Assembly: GCA_024234075.1 (NCBI GenBank)
Contig: JACKOV010000003.1
Location: forward strand, 372,001 to 436,000
Origin: Nevskiaceae bacterium
GTDB lineage: Bacteria; Pseudomonadota; Gammaproteobacteria; Steroidobacterales; Steroidobacteraceae
Direction of reading: 5' to 3'
DNA: 64,000 bases
Shown here: positions 1-7,881 of the stretch, one piece after another
Layout: every line of letters starts with the position of its first letter
How positions within the stretch are numbered: position 1 is the first letter of the stretch
The notes under the pieces: generated by a model
Databases searched by the model: none
The model's input: the letters and a program-made list of their open reading frames with translations, nothing else
Told to the model about the DNA's origin: nothing
Made by a program: the position numbers and the translations under genes

Positions 1-805
1 TGACCAGGCGGAAACTCGTGGCATCGTTGATCGGCTCGAGCAGCGTGCGCAGATCGGTGCGGTCGCGGCGGATTTCGATCGCCAGCGCACCCTGGCCGGG
101 TGCGGCGGCGTTGGCGGTCAGCGGCACCACCATGATCCGGCATTGGGCGAGTGCGGCGCGGACTCGCGCCGAGGTCGCGGCGAACTGCGGCGCCGGCGCG
201 CACAGCAGACGGTCGAGTGCGGCCTTGGCGATTACGACCGCATGGCCACGGCCTGCGAGCAGGGCGCTGAGCCGGCGCTCGATGTCGCCGCGGACCGGCG
301 GGAATGCGAGCGCGCGCGGCCGGAACGGCAGCGCCCAGGCGAGAAACGGACGCAAGTTGCTACGGCGCCGCTCCGAGCAGCACAGCACCCGCAGCGTGCC
401 GTCGTCCTCGCCGGCCAGCAGCCGTTCGAGGCTGGCGCGCGAGAACACCAGCACGTCTCGCGCATCGGCACGCGGCAGCGTCGCTGCGATGGTGGTGGTC
501 GTGCGCGCCGGCAGCGGCAGGTCCTTCCAGGAATGAACGGCGAGATCGATGCGCGCGGCATCGAGCTGGTCGTGCAGGTGCACGGCGAAGCCACCGCCAC
601 GGTTGATCGTGCCGATGGGCGCGGCGGCATGGAGTGGCAACGGCACGTCGCCGGCTTCGGCATACGGCAGGTCGGCCGGTGCTGCGCTGAACGCGTAGCG
701 GATCCGCAGACCGGCATGGGCCTGCGCCAGTGCTTCGCCGACCAGTACTGCCTGGATCCTGGACAGGGCGCTGCCGCGCGCGCCGATCATCAGCTCGCGG
801 CTCAC
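1..805 (-). CDS. Divergent hydroxymethylbilane synthase (HemC-like), 3' end cut by window
   Basis: Family role: hydroxymethylbilane synthase polymerises four porphobilinogens into preuroporphyrinogen, the precursor of heme and siroheme. Seen: 268 codons from a GTG whose GTGA overlaps the stop of cysG; no ATG fits. Family landmarks are an N-terminal IGARGSALS (usually IATRxSPLA), AVHSWKDLP with Lys94 and Asp95 (the catalytic region, usually AVHSMKDxP), SERRR (usually SLRR), VRGDIERRL (usually LRGNxxTRL) and APGQGALAIE. Odd: the usual TxGD motif is absent, the segment aligned with the GGKGLFVKE stretch reads RGGGFAVHL without its lysines, and the first domain carries extra residues. The cofactor-cysteine region lies outside the window. 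Position at the end of a cys operon suggests a role in siroheme supply or a specialised paralog; a normal hemC may lie elsewhere. Family membership is fairly sure, activity is not. Confidence 0.75.
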   Translation of the reverse strand, partial: MSRELMIGARGSALSRIQAVLVGEALAQAHAGLRIRYAFSAAPADLPYAEAGDVPLPLHAAAPIGTINRGGGFAVHLHDQLDAARIDLAVHSWKDLPLPARTTTTIAATLPRADARDVLVFSRASLERLLAGEDDGTLRVLCCSERRRSNLRPFLAWALPFRPRALAFPPVRGDIERRLSALLAGRGHAVVIAKAALDRLLCAPAPQFAATSARVRAALAQCRIMVVPLTANAAAPGQGALAIEIRRDRTDLRTLLEPINDATSFRLV

Positions 806-2310
806 GAGGCCTGCTCCAGCGCGGTGCCGGCCGCGAGCGTGGCGAGGCTATCGGGGGCGCGCCCGAACCAATGTAGCTCGGTGGCGAGCGCGACCGATGT
901 GCCGACGATCATCAGCACCGGGCCACGCAGATCGTGGGTGGGATCGTCGCGCGCCAGTTCGCCGAGCGTGGTGGTCACGATGCGCTGCTGCGGGCGCGTC
1001 GCGTGTTCGATCAGCGCCACGGGTGTGCGTGGTGCGCGGCCACCGCGCTGCAGGGCGCGTGCCGAATCGTGCAGCCGGGCGCGGCCCATGTAAATCGCCA
1101 GTGTGTCTGTGCCGGCGCCATGGGGCGCGAGGTCGTTCGCTGCTGCGTCGTGGCCGGCGCCGCGGCCGGCGAAATCGCCGATGGTCGTGTCGGCGCCAGG
1201 CGCGCGATGCGCGGTCAGCAGACGTGCGCCTGCCGCATGCTCGCGGTCGGTCAGCGGAATGCCCGCATAGGCGGCTGCGCCGAGCGCGGCGGTGATGCCG
1301 GGTATGACTTCGTAGGGAATGCCCGCGGCACGCAGCGCGCGCAGCTCTTCGCCACCGCGGCCGAATATCAGTGGGTCGCCGCCCTTGAGGCGTACCACGG
1401 TCAGGCCCTGGCGGGCGAGTGCGATCAGATGGGCGTTGATCTCGGCCTGCGGCACCTGTGCGCCACCGCCTTGCTTGGCGACTGCGACGCGCTGGGCGTC
1501 GCGGCGGACCAGCGCCAGCACGCCCTCGGATACGAGGCCGTCATGCAGTACGACGTCGGCCTCCTGCAGCGCGCGCAATGCCCGCAGCGTTAGCAGGCTG
1601 GGATCGCCCGGGCCGGCGCCGACCAGCAGCACGCGCCCCGGTCCGGGCCGCGTGCTTTCAGCCGGCGGTGCGGCTGCCGCGGCGACTCGCAGCGCGGCCT
1701 CCAGCGCCGATTCGGCCTCCGGCTCGCGGTGGGCGCGCAGCAGGCCCGCGACGGGGCCGGCGAGCAGGCCGTCGTAGAAACGGCGCCGTGTCGCGCTGTC
1801 CGGCAGCGCCGCGACGATGCGGCGCCGCGCGCGGCCGAGCAGCCGTGCGAGTGCACCGTGGGATTCATCGATCAGCACTTCGAGTCGGCCGCGCAGCAGT
1901 CGCGCCAGCATCGGTGCGCTGCCGGCGGTGGAGATGGCGATCAGCAGCGGCGAGCGATCGACAATCGCCGGGACGATGGCGCTCGAGAGCGCCGGGTCGT
2001 CGACGACGTTGACCGGCAAAGCGGCGCATTCTGCGGCCGCGGCCACTTCGGCATTGACGGCACGATCGCCGGTGGCCGCGATCACCAGCCGCTGGCCCGC
2101 GACCATCGGCGGCTCGAAGCGCGCTGCGCGCCAGATGTAGCGCCCGGCAAGCGGCGGCGTCTGCAGCGCCGCGCCGAGCACCGGTGCGACCACGGTGACC
2201 TCGGCGCCGGCTTCGAGCAGCAGCGCAAGCTTGCGCGCGGCAATCGCGCCACCGCCGACCAGCAGCACGGGCCGACCGCGCAGATCGAGGAACAGCGGAA
2301 AATAGTCCAT
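802..2310 (-). CDS. cysG: Siroheme synthase CysG (dehydrogenase/ferrochelatase plus uroporphyrinogen-III methyltransferase)
   Basis: CysG makes siroheme from uroporphyrinogen III: SAM-dependent double methylation, oxidation to sirohydrochlorin, then iron insertion. The 502-residue protein has the N-terminal Rossmann dehydrogenase/chelatase module (VGGGAIAARK at 18-27; NVVDDP with Asp104, the expected catalytic aspartate) and the C-terminal methyltransferase module (VGAGPGDPSLLTL at 230-242, RLKGGDPLIFGRGGEE at 307-322, PGITAALGAAAYAGIPLT around 337-354, YMG near 407). Length is above the roughly 457 residues of the E. coli protein. Part of the excess is an Ala/Gly/Asp-rich insertion at about 372-400, encoded by low-complexity GC-rich DNA. 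It lies 16 nt after cysH and overlaps the HemC-like gene, so it supplies the cofactor of the CysI made from the same operon. The ATG lacks a strong Shine-Dalgarno sequence. Confidence 0.95.
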   Translation of the reverse strand: MDYFPLFLDLRGRPVLLVGGGAIAARKLALLLEAGAEVTVVAPVLGAALQTPPLAGRYIWRAARFEPPMVAGQRLVIAATGDRAVNAEVAAAAECAALPVNVVDDPALSSAIVPAIVDRSPLLIAISTAGSAPMLARLLRGRLEVLIDESHGALARLLGRARRRIVAALPDSATRRRFYDGLLAGPVAGLLRAHREPEAESALEAALRVAAAAAPPAESTRPGPGRVLLVGAGPGDPSLLTLRALRALQEADVVLHDGLVSEGVLALVRRDAQRVAVAKQGGGAQVPQAEINAHLIALARQGLTVVRLKGGDPLIFGRGGEELRALRAAGIPYEVIPGITAALGAAAYAGIPLTDREHAAGARLLTAHRAPGADTTIGDFAGRGAGHDAAANDLAPHGAGTDTLAIYMGRARLHDSARALQRGGRAPRTPVALIEHATRPQQRIVTTTLGELARDDPTHDLRGPVLMIVGTSVALATELHWFGRAPDSLATLAAGTALEQAS

Positions 2311-2326
2311 GACGGAGCGCGAATGC

Positions 2327-3070
2327 TCAGCCTTCGAGGCCGTGCAAACCGCATTCGCGCTTCAGGCCGTTGAAGCGTGTCAGCTCCGCGTCACCGGCTT
2401 CGGCGAGCGTGCGGGTGGAATGCCAGTCGCCGATCGACACGTAGCCCCGCTCCCAGAGCGGGTGGTGTGGCAGATCGTGGTGCCGCAGATAGCGGCCGAC
2501 GTCGCGATTGGTCCAGTCGACGATCGGATGGACTTTGAAGCGGCCGTCGAGGCGTTGCAGCACCGGCAGGCCGCGGCGTGTCCTGGACTGCGCGCGGCGC
2601 AACCCGGAGAACCAGGTGCCGACGCCGAGCTCGCGCAGTGCACGCCGGAATGGTTCGAGCTTCATGATCTCGTTGTACTGCTGCAGCGCTTCGGCGCCCT
2701 GTTCCCAGGAGCGGCCATACTGGGCTTCGAATTCGGTTGCCGACAGCGGTGAGCGGTAGATACGCAGGTCGAAGCCGAGCCGGCGCTGCAATTCGGTCAC
2801 GAACTGCCAGGTCTCGGGAAACAGGAACTGCGTGTCGACCAGAACCACCGGCATTTTCGGATCGATCTGCGTCACCATGTGCAAGGCGACCGCCGCCTGG
2901 GCGCCGAAGCTCGACGGCAGCACGAATGGCCCCGGCAGGCTGGCGAGCGCCCACTCGATTCGCTCCGGCGGCGTCAGCGCTTCGAGTTGCTGCGACAGCG
3001 CCTGCAGCGCGTCAGGATCCTGGGTCGCGGCCCGCAGCTGTGCTTCGAGGTTGAGAACGGGAGCGCTCAT
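2327..3070 (-). CDS. cysH: Phosphoadenylyl-sulfate (PAPS) reductase
   Basis: CysH reduces PAPS to sulfite with thioredoxin or glutaredoxin as electron donor. The 247-residue protein matches the enterobacterial length. It shows the PP-loop ATPase-like fold region (LPSSFGAQAAVALHM, VLVDTQFLFPETW), the substrate-binding stretch HPIVDWTNRDVGRYL, HPLWERGYVSIGD, and the C-terminal KRECGLHG that carries the catalytic cysteine. The paired-cysteine motifs that bind the 4Fe-4S cluster of APS-type reductases are absent: the stretch following FSGLRR contains no cysteine. The enzyme is therefore predicted to use PAPS, which agrees with the APS kinase domain fused to CysN on the facing operon. The ATG overlaps the cysI stop (ATGA), so translation is probably coupled. 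Confidence 0.95.
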   Translation of the reverse strand: MSAPVLNLEAQLRAATQDPDALQALSQQLEALTPPERIEWALASLPGPFVLPSSFGAQAAVALHMVTQIDPKMPVVLVDTQFLFPETWQFVTELQRRLGFDLRIYRSPLSATEFEAQYGRSWEQGAEALQQYNEIMKLEPFRRALRELGVGTWFSGLRRAQSRTRRGLPVLQRLDGRFKVHPIVDWTNRDVGRYLRHHDLPHHPLWERGYVSIGDWHSTRTLAEAGDAELTRFNGLKRECGLHGLEG

Positions 3071-4794
3071 GCGGCACCTGCGCCAGTCCCGATGTCGATC
3101 GGCCCGGCCGGCCAGAGCCGGTGGACAAAGTCGCCGAAGCGTTCTTGCGACTGTCGGTTGCGCGCCCAGTACGCAAACAGCCGATCGAGCTCGGTGAGGA
3201 TCGAGGTTTCGTCGAGGTTTTCACGGTGCAGGCGATTCATCCGCACGCCGCGCGAGTCGCCGCCGACATAGAGGTTGTAGCGGCCCGGCGCCTTGCCGAT
3301 CAGCGCCAGCTCGGCGAGCTGCGGACGGGCGCAGCCATTCGGGCAGCCGGTCATGCGCGCCAGTAGCGGCTCGCCAGCGAGACCGCTTTTGTCGAGCAAC
3401 CGTTCGAGTTGTCCGACCAGCTCCGGCAGGTAGCGCTCGGCCTCGGCCATCGCCAGTGGACAGGTCGGCAGTGCGACGCAGGCCAGGGCATCGCGGCGCA
3501 CCGGCGAGGCGCGTTCGTGCAGGTCGAGCTGATGCTCGCGCAGCAGGGCCTCGATCGCCGGCCGGTCGGCTGTGGCGATGTCGGCGATTACCAGGTTCTG
3601 GTTCGGTGTGAGCCGGAAGTGGCCGGTGTGGACTTCGGCAATACGCCGCAGCCCGCTGCGCCACGGACCTTGCCCGCGGTCGGCGATGCGGCCCGAGGGA
3701 ATCCGCAGCGTGACTTGCCAGAGGCCGTTCTCGCCCTGGTACCAGCCGAAGCGGTCGCCCGAGCCGGTGAACCGGAAGGGCTGCGGCGGCGCGAGCGGCC
3801 CGCCGAGGCGGCGGGCCAGCTCCTCATGGAACCAAGGCAGACCACGGTCGTCGATGGTGTACTTGAGCCGTGCGTGTTTGCGGTTGCTGCGATCGCCGAA
3901 GTCACGCTGGATCTCGACCACGGTCTGGGCGACTTCGAGCAGGCGCTCAGGGGGCAGGAAGCCGATCAGGCTGGCGAGCCGCGCATAGGTGGCCGGCTCG
4001 CCGTGAGTTGCGCCCATGCCGCCGCCGGCCACCAGGTTGAAACCGCTCAGGCGGCCGTCCGCGACGATCGCGATGAAACCGAGATCCTGCGCGAATACGT
4101 CGACATCGTTGACCGGTGGCAAGGCGATCCCGGCCTTGAACTTGCGCGGCAGGTAGGTCGGACCGAGGATCGGCTCGACGTCGTGGGCGGTGTCGACCGA
4201 TACGGCACGGCTGCCGCCGTCGCCGGAGTCGACGTACTTCTTGCCGTCGAGCCAGATTTCGTAATAGGCCGTGGATCGCGGCAGCAGATGCTCGGAAAGC
4301 CGCCGCGACCAGCGCAGCACCTCGGCTTCGAGGTCGCTGCCACCGGCATGGCTGCTGGCGACGACATTGCGGTTGACGTCGCCGCAGGCGGCGATGGTGT
4401 CGATCAGTGCAGCGTTCATCGCGGCGATGGTCGCTTTCAGCTCGCGCTTGACGACGCCGTGCACCTGGAAAGCCTGGCGGGTCGTCAGACGCAGCGTGCC
4501 GTTGGCGAAGGTCGTGGCGACGTCGTCCATCGCGCGCCACTGTGCCGGTGTTGCGATGCCGCCTGGCAGGCGCGTGCGGATCATGAAGCTGTAGGCTGGC
4601 TCGAGTTTCTGCAGCCGGCGTTCTTCGCGCAGGTCGCGATCGTCCTGCTGGTAGCTGCCGTGGAACTTGATCAGCTGGGTATCGTCTTCGCGCAACGCGC
4701 CGGTCAGCGGATCGGCCACGCTTTCGGCGAGCGTGCCGCGCAGCAGGCGGCTTTGGGTCTTGATCTTTTCGACTGGGGAAAGGGGAGCGCTCAT
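3067..4794 (-). CDS. cysI: Sulfite reductase (NADPH) hemoprotein beta subunit
   Basis: CysI performs the six-electron reduction of sulfite to sulfide at a siroheme coupled to a 4Fe-4S cluster, receiving electrons from CysJ. The 575-residue protein has the family length. The four cluster cysteines are visible in two motifs in the C-terminal third: CVALPTCPLAMAEAERYLP and TGCPNGCARPQLAE. The stretch KAPGRYNLYVGGD follows, as in the E. coli protein. N-terminal features such as LPGGIATPAQW and TTRQAFQVHGV (siroheme-binding repeat) are conserved. Translation starts at an ATG 15 nt after cysJ; the stop overlaps cysH. Siroheme is supplied by cysG two genes downstream. Cytoplasmic alpha8-beta4 type complexes with CysJ are expected. 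Confidence 0.97.
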   Translation of the reverse strand: MSAPLSPVEKIKTQSRLLRGTLAESVADPLTGALREDDTQLIKFHGSYQQDDRDLREERRLQKLEPAYSFMIRTRLPGGIATPAQWRAMDDVATTFANGTLRLTTRQAFQVHGVVKRELKATIAAMNAALIDTIAACGDVNRNVVASSHAGGSDLEAEVLRWSRRLSEHLLPRSTAYYEIWLDGKKYVDSGDGGSRAVSVDTAHDVEPILGPTYLPRKFKAGIALPPVNDVDVFAQDLGFIAIVADGRLSGFNLVAGGGMGATHGEPATYARLASLIGFLPPERLLEVAQTVVEIQRDFGDRSNRKHARLKYTIDDRGLPWFHEELARRLGGPLAPPQPFRFTGSGDRFGWYQGENGLWQVTLRIPSGRIADRGQGPWRSGLRRIAEVHTGHFRLTPNQNLVIADIATADRPAIEALLREHQLDLHERASPVRRDALACVALPTCPLAMAEAERYLPELVGQLERLLDKSGLAGEPLLARMTGCPNGCARPQLAELALIGKAPGRYNLYVGGDSRGVRMNRLHRENLDETSILTELDRLFAYWARNRQSQERFGDFVHRLWPAGPIDIGTGAGAA

Positions 4795-4809
4795 CTCAGG
4801 CGTACCTGT

Positions 4810-6630
4810 TCAGTAGACGTCGCGGGCGTAGCGCCGCTCGGCCAGCAACTGGTCGAGATAGGCCCGCGCGGCCTCGGTATCTCGGCCGCCGTGCCGGCGC
4901 ACGACCTCGATCAGTGCGGCGTGTACATCGGGCGCCATTTTCTGTGCGTCGCCGCAGACGTAGACGTGGGCGCCGCCATCGAGCCAGCGCCACAGTTCCG
5001 CGCCCTGTTCGGCGATCCGCTGCTGCACGTAGATGCGCTGCGGCTGGTCGCGCGAGAACGCGACGTCCATGCGGTGCAGCGTGCCGCGCTTGAGCGCTGT
5101 CAGCCATTCGGCCTGGTAGAGGAACCCGTCGTCGAAGTGGCGGGCGCCGAAGAACAGCCAGTTGCGGCCGCGTGCGCCGGCGGCTTCGCGCTGCTGCACG
5201 AAACCGCGGAACGGCGCGACGCCGGTGCCGGGACCGATCATGATCACGTCGCGTGCGCCGTCGGCCGGCAGGCGGAAGCGCGGGTTGTGTTCGACATAGG
5301 CCGGCAGCGTCGCGCCTTCGGCTGCGAGCGCGGCTAGATACTGTGAGGCAGAGCCGACGCGGCGCTCGCCGCCGAAACGGTAGTCGATGGTCGCGACCGT
5401 GAGATGCACTTCGTCACCGACCGCAACGCGGCTCGAGGCGATCGAATACAGGCGCGGCGCCAGCAGACGCAGCGCCGCGACCAGCGCTGCGGGCGTCCAG
5501 GCTGCCGGCCAGCGCTTGAGCACGTCGGCGACCTGCCAGTCGGCCAGCAGCTCGCGCAACTGCGTGGCGCCGGCAGGCGTCAGCGCCGCGGCGAGTTCGG
5601 ATGCGTTGGCCAGGCGCGCATGCGCCTCGAGGAAGGGACGCGACAGCCGGGTGATCTCGCGGTCGGCTTCGAGCCAGGCGGCGAGCGGCTGGCTGCGGCC
5701 GTCGTGCTCGACGCTGGCCGCGCCGTCGAGCTGCGCGGCGCGCAGTACGCCGTCGATCGCCATGGCGGGATTGCGGTGCACGATGCAGAGCGCGTCGCCC
5801 GGCTCGTAGTCGAGCCGGCCGGCCGGTGCGGCGAGTTCCAGGTGGCGGACGTCCTTGTCGCTGCCGCGGCCGGTGATGCGCTGGTTGGCCAGCACCTCGA
5901 TTTCGATCGGGCGCTCGCGGCTCGCCGCGGCAGAAGCGGCAGTGGGGCGCAGCGGTGTGACGACCGCGAGCCGCGGACCGCCGATTTCCGCGAGCTGCTC
6001 GCGCGCCAGATCCAACGCGCGTTCCGCCCAGGCCGCGGCCGGCGTTTCGTAGTCGAGGTCGCATTCCTGCAGTGGCGCGAGACGGTGCGCGCCGAGTGCC
6101 GCGAGCCGAGCATCGATTTGCCGGCCGGTCTCGCAGTACTTGGGGTAGCTCGAGTCGCCGAGTGCCAGCACCGCGAACGCCAGGCGCTCGAGGCGCGGTG
6201 CGCGCTTGCCGAGCACGAACTCGAACAGCGCGCGGGCATCGTCCGGCGGATCGCCGTCACCCTGGGTGCTGGTCGCGAAGAACAGCAGGCGCTCGTTCGC
6301 CAGTTCGCGCGGCGCGTAGTCGGCGGTGCTGACCAGGTGGACCGCGAGCCCGCTGGCTTCGGCGGAGCGGGCCAGACGCTCGGCCACGCGGCGCGAATTG
6401 CCGGTCTGCGAGGCGTAGAGGATGGTCGCACGGACACTGGCGTCGGGACGCGATTCGGCCTGCAGGGCGTGGGCGGCAAGAGCAGGGTTGCCGCCGGCGC
6501 GGGCCCGCGACAGGCCGGCGAGATAGCCCGAGACCCAGCTCAGGCCGATCGGGTCCAGACTCTGAGTCAGTGTCTCGAGGGCGGCATTGTGTTCGGCGTC
6601 CAGCACCGGCGCGGGAAGGGAAGCGCTCAT
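4810..6630 (-). CDS. cysJ: Sulfite reductase (NADPH) flavoprotein alpha subunit
   Basis: CysJ passes electrons from NADPH through FAD and FMN to CysI. The 606-residue protein shows the modules in order: a flavodoxin-like FMN domain (ASQTGNS at about 73-79, ALGDSSYPKYCETG near 165), a connecting domain, the FAD site (LYSIASSR near 395), the NADPH-binding GPGTGVAPFRGF near 465, and the family C-terminus YARDVY. It is the first gene of the leftward cysJ-cysI-cysH-cysG-hemC-like operon, divergent from cysD. The 252-bp region upstream is therefore the control region for sulfate assimilation in both directions. A weak CAGG sequence precedes the ATG. A long open frame on the opposite strand is only a high-GC shadow. 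Confidence 0.96.
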   Translation of the reverse strand: MSASLPAPVLDAEHNAALETLTQSLDPIGLSWVSGYLAGLSRARAGGNPALAAHALQAESRPDASVRATILYASQTGNSRRVAERLARSAEASGLAVHLVSTADYAPRELANERLLFFATSTQGDGDPPDDARALFEFVLGKRAPRLERLAFAVLALGDSSYPKYCETGRQIDARLAALGAHRLAPLQECDLDYETPAAAWAERALDLAREQLAEIGGPRLAVVTPLRPTAASAAASRERPIEIEVLANQRITGRGSDKDVRHLELAAPAGRLDYEPGDALCIVHRNPAMAIDGVLRAAQLDGAASVEHDGRSQPLAAWLEADREITRLSRPFLEAHARLANASELAAALTPAGATQLRELLADWQVADVLKRWPAAWTPAALVAALRLLAPRLYSIASSRVAVGDEVHLTVATIDYRFGGERRVGSASQYLAALAAEGATLPAYVEHNPRFRLPADGARDVIMIGPGTGVAPFRGFVQQREAAGARGRNWLFFGARHFDDGFLYQAEWLTALKRGTLHRMDVAFSRDQPQRIYVQQRIAEQGAELWRWLDGGAHVYVCGDAQKMAPDVHAALIEVVRRHGGRDTEAARAYLDQLLAERRYARDVY

Positions 6631-6882
6631 GGCCTGCAGCCTACGCAGCGGGCCGTGCAGCTGAACGAACGAATGGTTATATGCGAATAACTTCTACGGG
6701 CCGAGGCGCGGGCCAAAGCGGTGACCATGGCGGTGCGGCGCGGCCGCGAGGTCGTGCCGGCGGCGGCTTCGGCCGGCGGCTTGGCGCAGATAACCAGCAG
6801 ATTGCTGCTGAGGCGCGTTTGTTCTTGGACGCTGCCGGGGTGGTGACGGCAGAGTCACCGGCAGTTCCAGGGAGTCACCTCG
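6631..6882. promoter_or_regulatory. Divergent control region between cysJ and cysD
   Basis: This stretch separates two divergent sulfate-assimilation operons and must hold both promoters. Two dyads stand out: GTTAT-N6-ATAAC at 6676-6691, within the most AT-rich patch here, and a perfect hairpin CAGCAG-ATTG-CTGCTG at 6795-6810. In related bacteria such regions are controlled by the LysR-type regulator CysB with O-acetylserine; that is inferred, not shown. AGGGAG at 6869-6874 is the cysD Shine-Dalgarno sequence. No confident -35/-10 pair could be called. Confidence 0.5.
6676..6691. promoter_or_regulatory. Inverted repeat GTTAT-N6-ATAAC, candidate regulator site
   Basis: A perfect 5-bp dyad with a 6-bp spacer lies 46 bp ahead of the cysJ ATG. 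It is unusually AT-rich for this genome. Position and symmetry fit an operator for a LysR-type regulator such as CysB, but CysB sites are degenerate and I cannot confirm a match. Confidence 0.35.
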
Positions 6883-7881
6883 ATGTCACTCGAGCAGGTC
6901 GTTACCTCCACCGCGGCCTTTGCCTACATGCCGACTTCGGTCGAGATCGTGCCGCTGCGCGATCACGCCACGACCTCGGGGCTGGCGATGCCGCGCAGCC
7001 TCCGCGCCCTGGAGACCGAGGCGATCCACGTTTTCCGCGAGGTCGCGGCTGAGTTTGAGCGCCCGGTGCTGCTCTACTCGATCGGCAAGGACTCCTCAGT
7101 GCTGCTGCACCTGGCGTGCAAGGCTTTCGCCCCGGCGCCGCTGCCGTTTCCGTTGCTGCACATCGAGAGCGGCTGGGATTTCCGCGAGATGATCGAGTTC
7201 CGCGACCGCACCGCACGCGACCAGGGCCTGGACCTGCGCGTGCATTACAACGCCGCGGCCCGGGTGGCCGGGGTCACGCCTTTTTCGCATGGTGCGGCCT
7301 ACGCCGATCTGGTGCTGACCACCGCGCTGAAACAGGGCCTGGACCGCTGGGGTTTCGACGCTGCGTTCGGTGGCGGACGCCGCGACGAGGAGAAGGCGCG
7401 CGCCAAGGAGCGCATCCTGTCGTTCCGAGACGCCCAGCACCGCTGGGATCCGCGCAACCAGCGCCCCGAGCTCTGGCGCCACTACAACGGCCGCATTGCC
7501 CGCGGCCAGAAACTGCGGGCGTTCCCGCTGTCGAACTGGACCGAAGCGGACATCTGGACCTATATCCACCTCGAGAACATTCCCCTGGTGCCGCTGTATT
7601 TCGCCAAGCCGCGTCCGGTCGTGCGGCGTGACGGCGCACTGATCATGGTCGACGACGAGCGCCTGCCGCTGCACGCGGGCGAGCAGCCGCGGCTCGAGCG
7701 CGTGCGCTTCCGCACGCTCGGCTGCTATCCGTTGACCGCCGCGACACCGTCCGCGGCGACCACCGTGCCCGAGGTGATCGCCGAGCTGCTGGCAAGCAAG
7801 GAATCCGAGCGCTCGGGCCGGCTGGTCGACTCCGATCAAGTTGCATCGATGGAGCGCAAGAAGGCCGAAGGCTATTTCTGA
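6883..7881 (+). CDS. cysD: Sulfate adenylyltransferase subunit 2
   Basis: CysD with the GTPase CysN activates sulfate with ATP to adenosine 5'-phosphosulfate. The 332-residue protein contains the PP-loop nucleotide site LYSIGKDSSVLLHLA, FPLLHIESGWDFREM, AFGGGRRDEEKARAKERI, the stretch HRWDPRNQRPELW, PLSNWTEADIWTYI, and the C-terminal MERKKAEGYF. Homology to E. coli CysD starts near residue 36 (MPRSLRALETEAIHVFRE), so there is an extra N-terminus of about 35 residues. I keep the upstream ATG because AGGGAG sits 8 nt before it and no Shine-Dalgarno sequence precedes Met36. The stop shares one base with the cysN start (TGATG). Confidence 0.95.
   Translation: MSLEQVVTSTAAFAYMPTSVEIVPLRDHATTSGLAMPRSLRALETEAIHVFREVAAEFERPVLLYSIGKDSSVLLHLACKAFAPAPLPFPLLHIESGWDFREMIEFRDRTARDQGLDLRVHYNAAARVAGVTPFSHGAAYADLVLTTALKQGLDRWGFDAAFGGGRRDEEKARAKERILSFRDAQHRWDPRNQRPELWRHYNGRIARGQKLRAFPLSNWTEADIWTYIHLENIPLVPLYFAKPRPVVRRDGALIMVDDERLPLHAGEQPRLERVRFRTLGCYPLTAATPSAATTVPEVIAELLASKESERSGRLVDSDQVASMERKKAEGYF

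Noticed and set aside
3409..5337. Long open frames on the strand opposite cysI, cysJ (5404-6690), cysNC (7872-9593), hppA (29363-31324), gap/pgk (46840-48756) and the GGDEF-EAL gene (21822-24113)
   Set aside because: They lie antisense to well-conserved genes, have no recognisable domains and biased composition (runs of Arg, Ala, Gly, His, Gln), and are expected when stop codons are rare in high-GC DNA.
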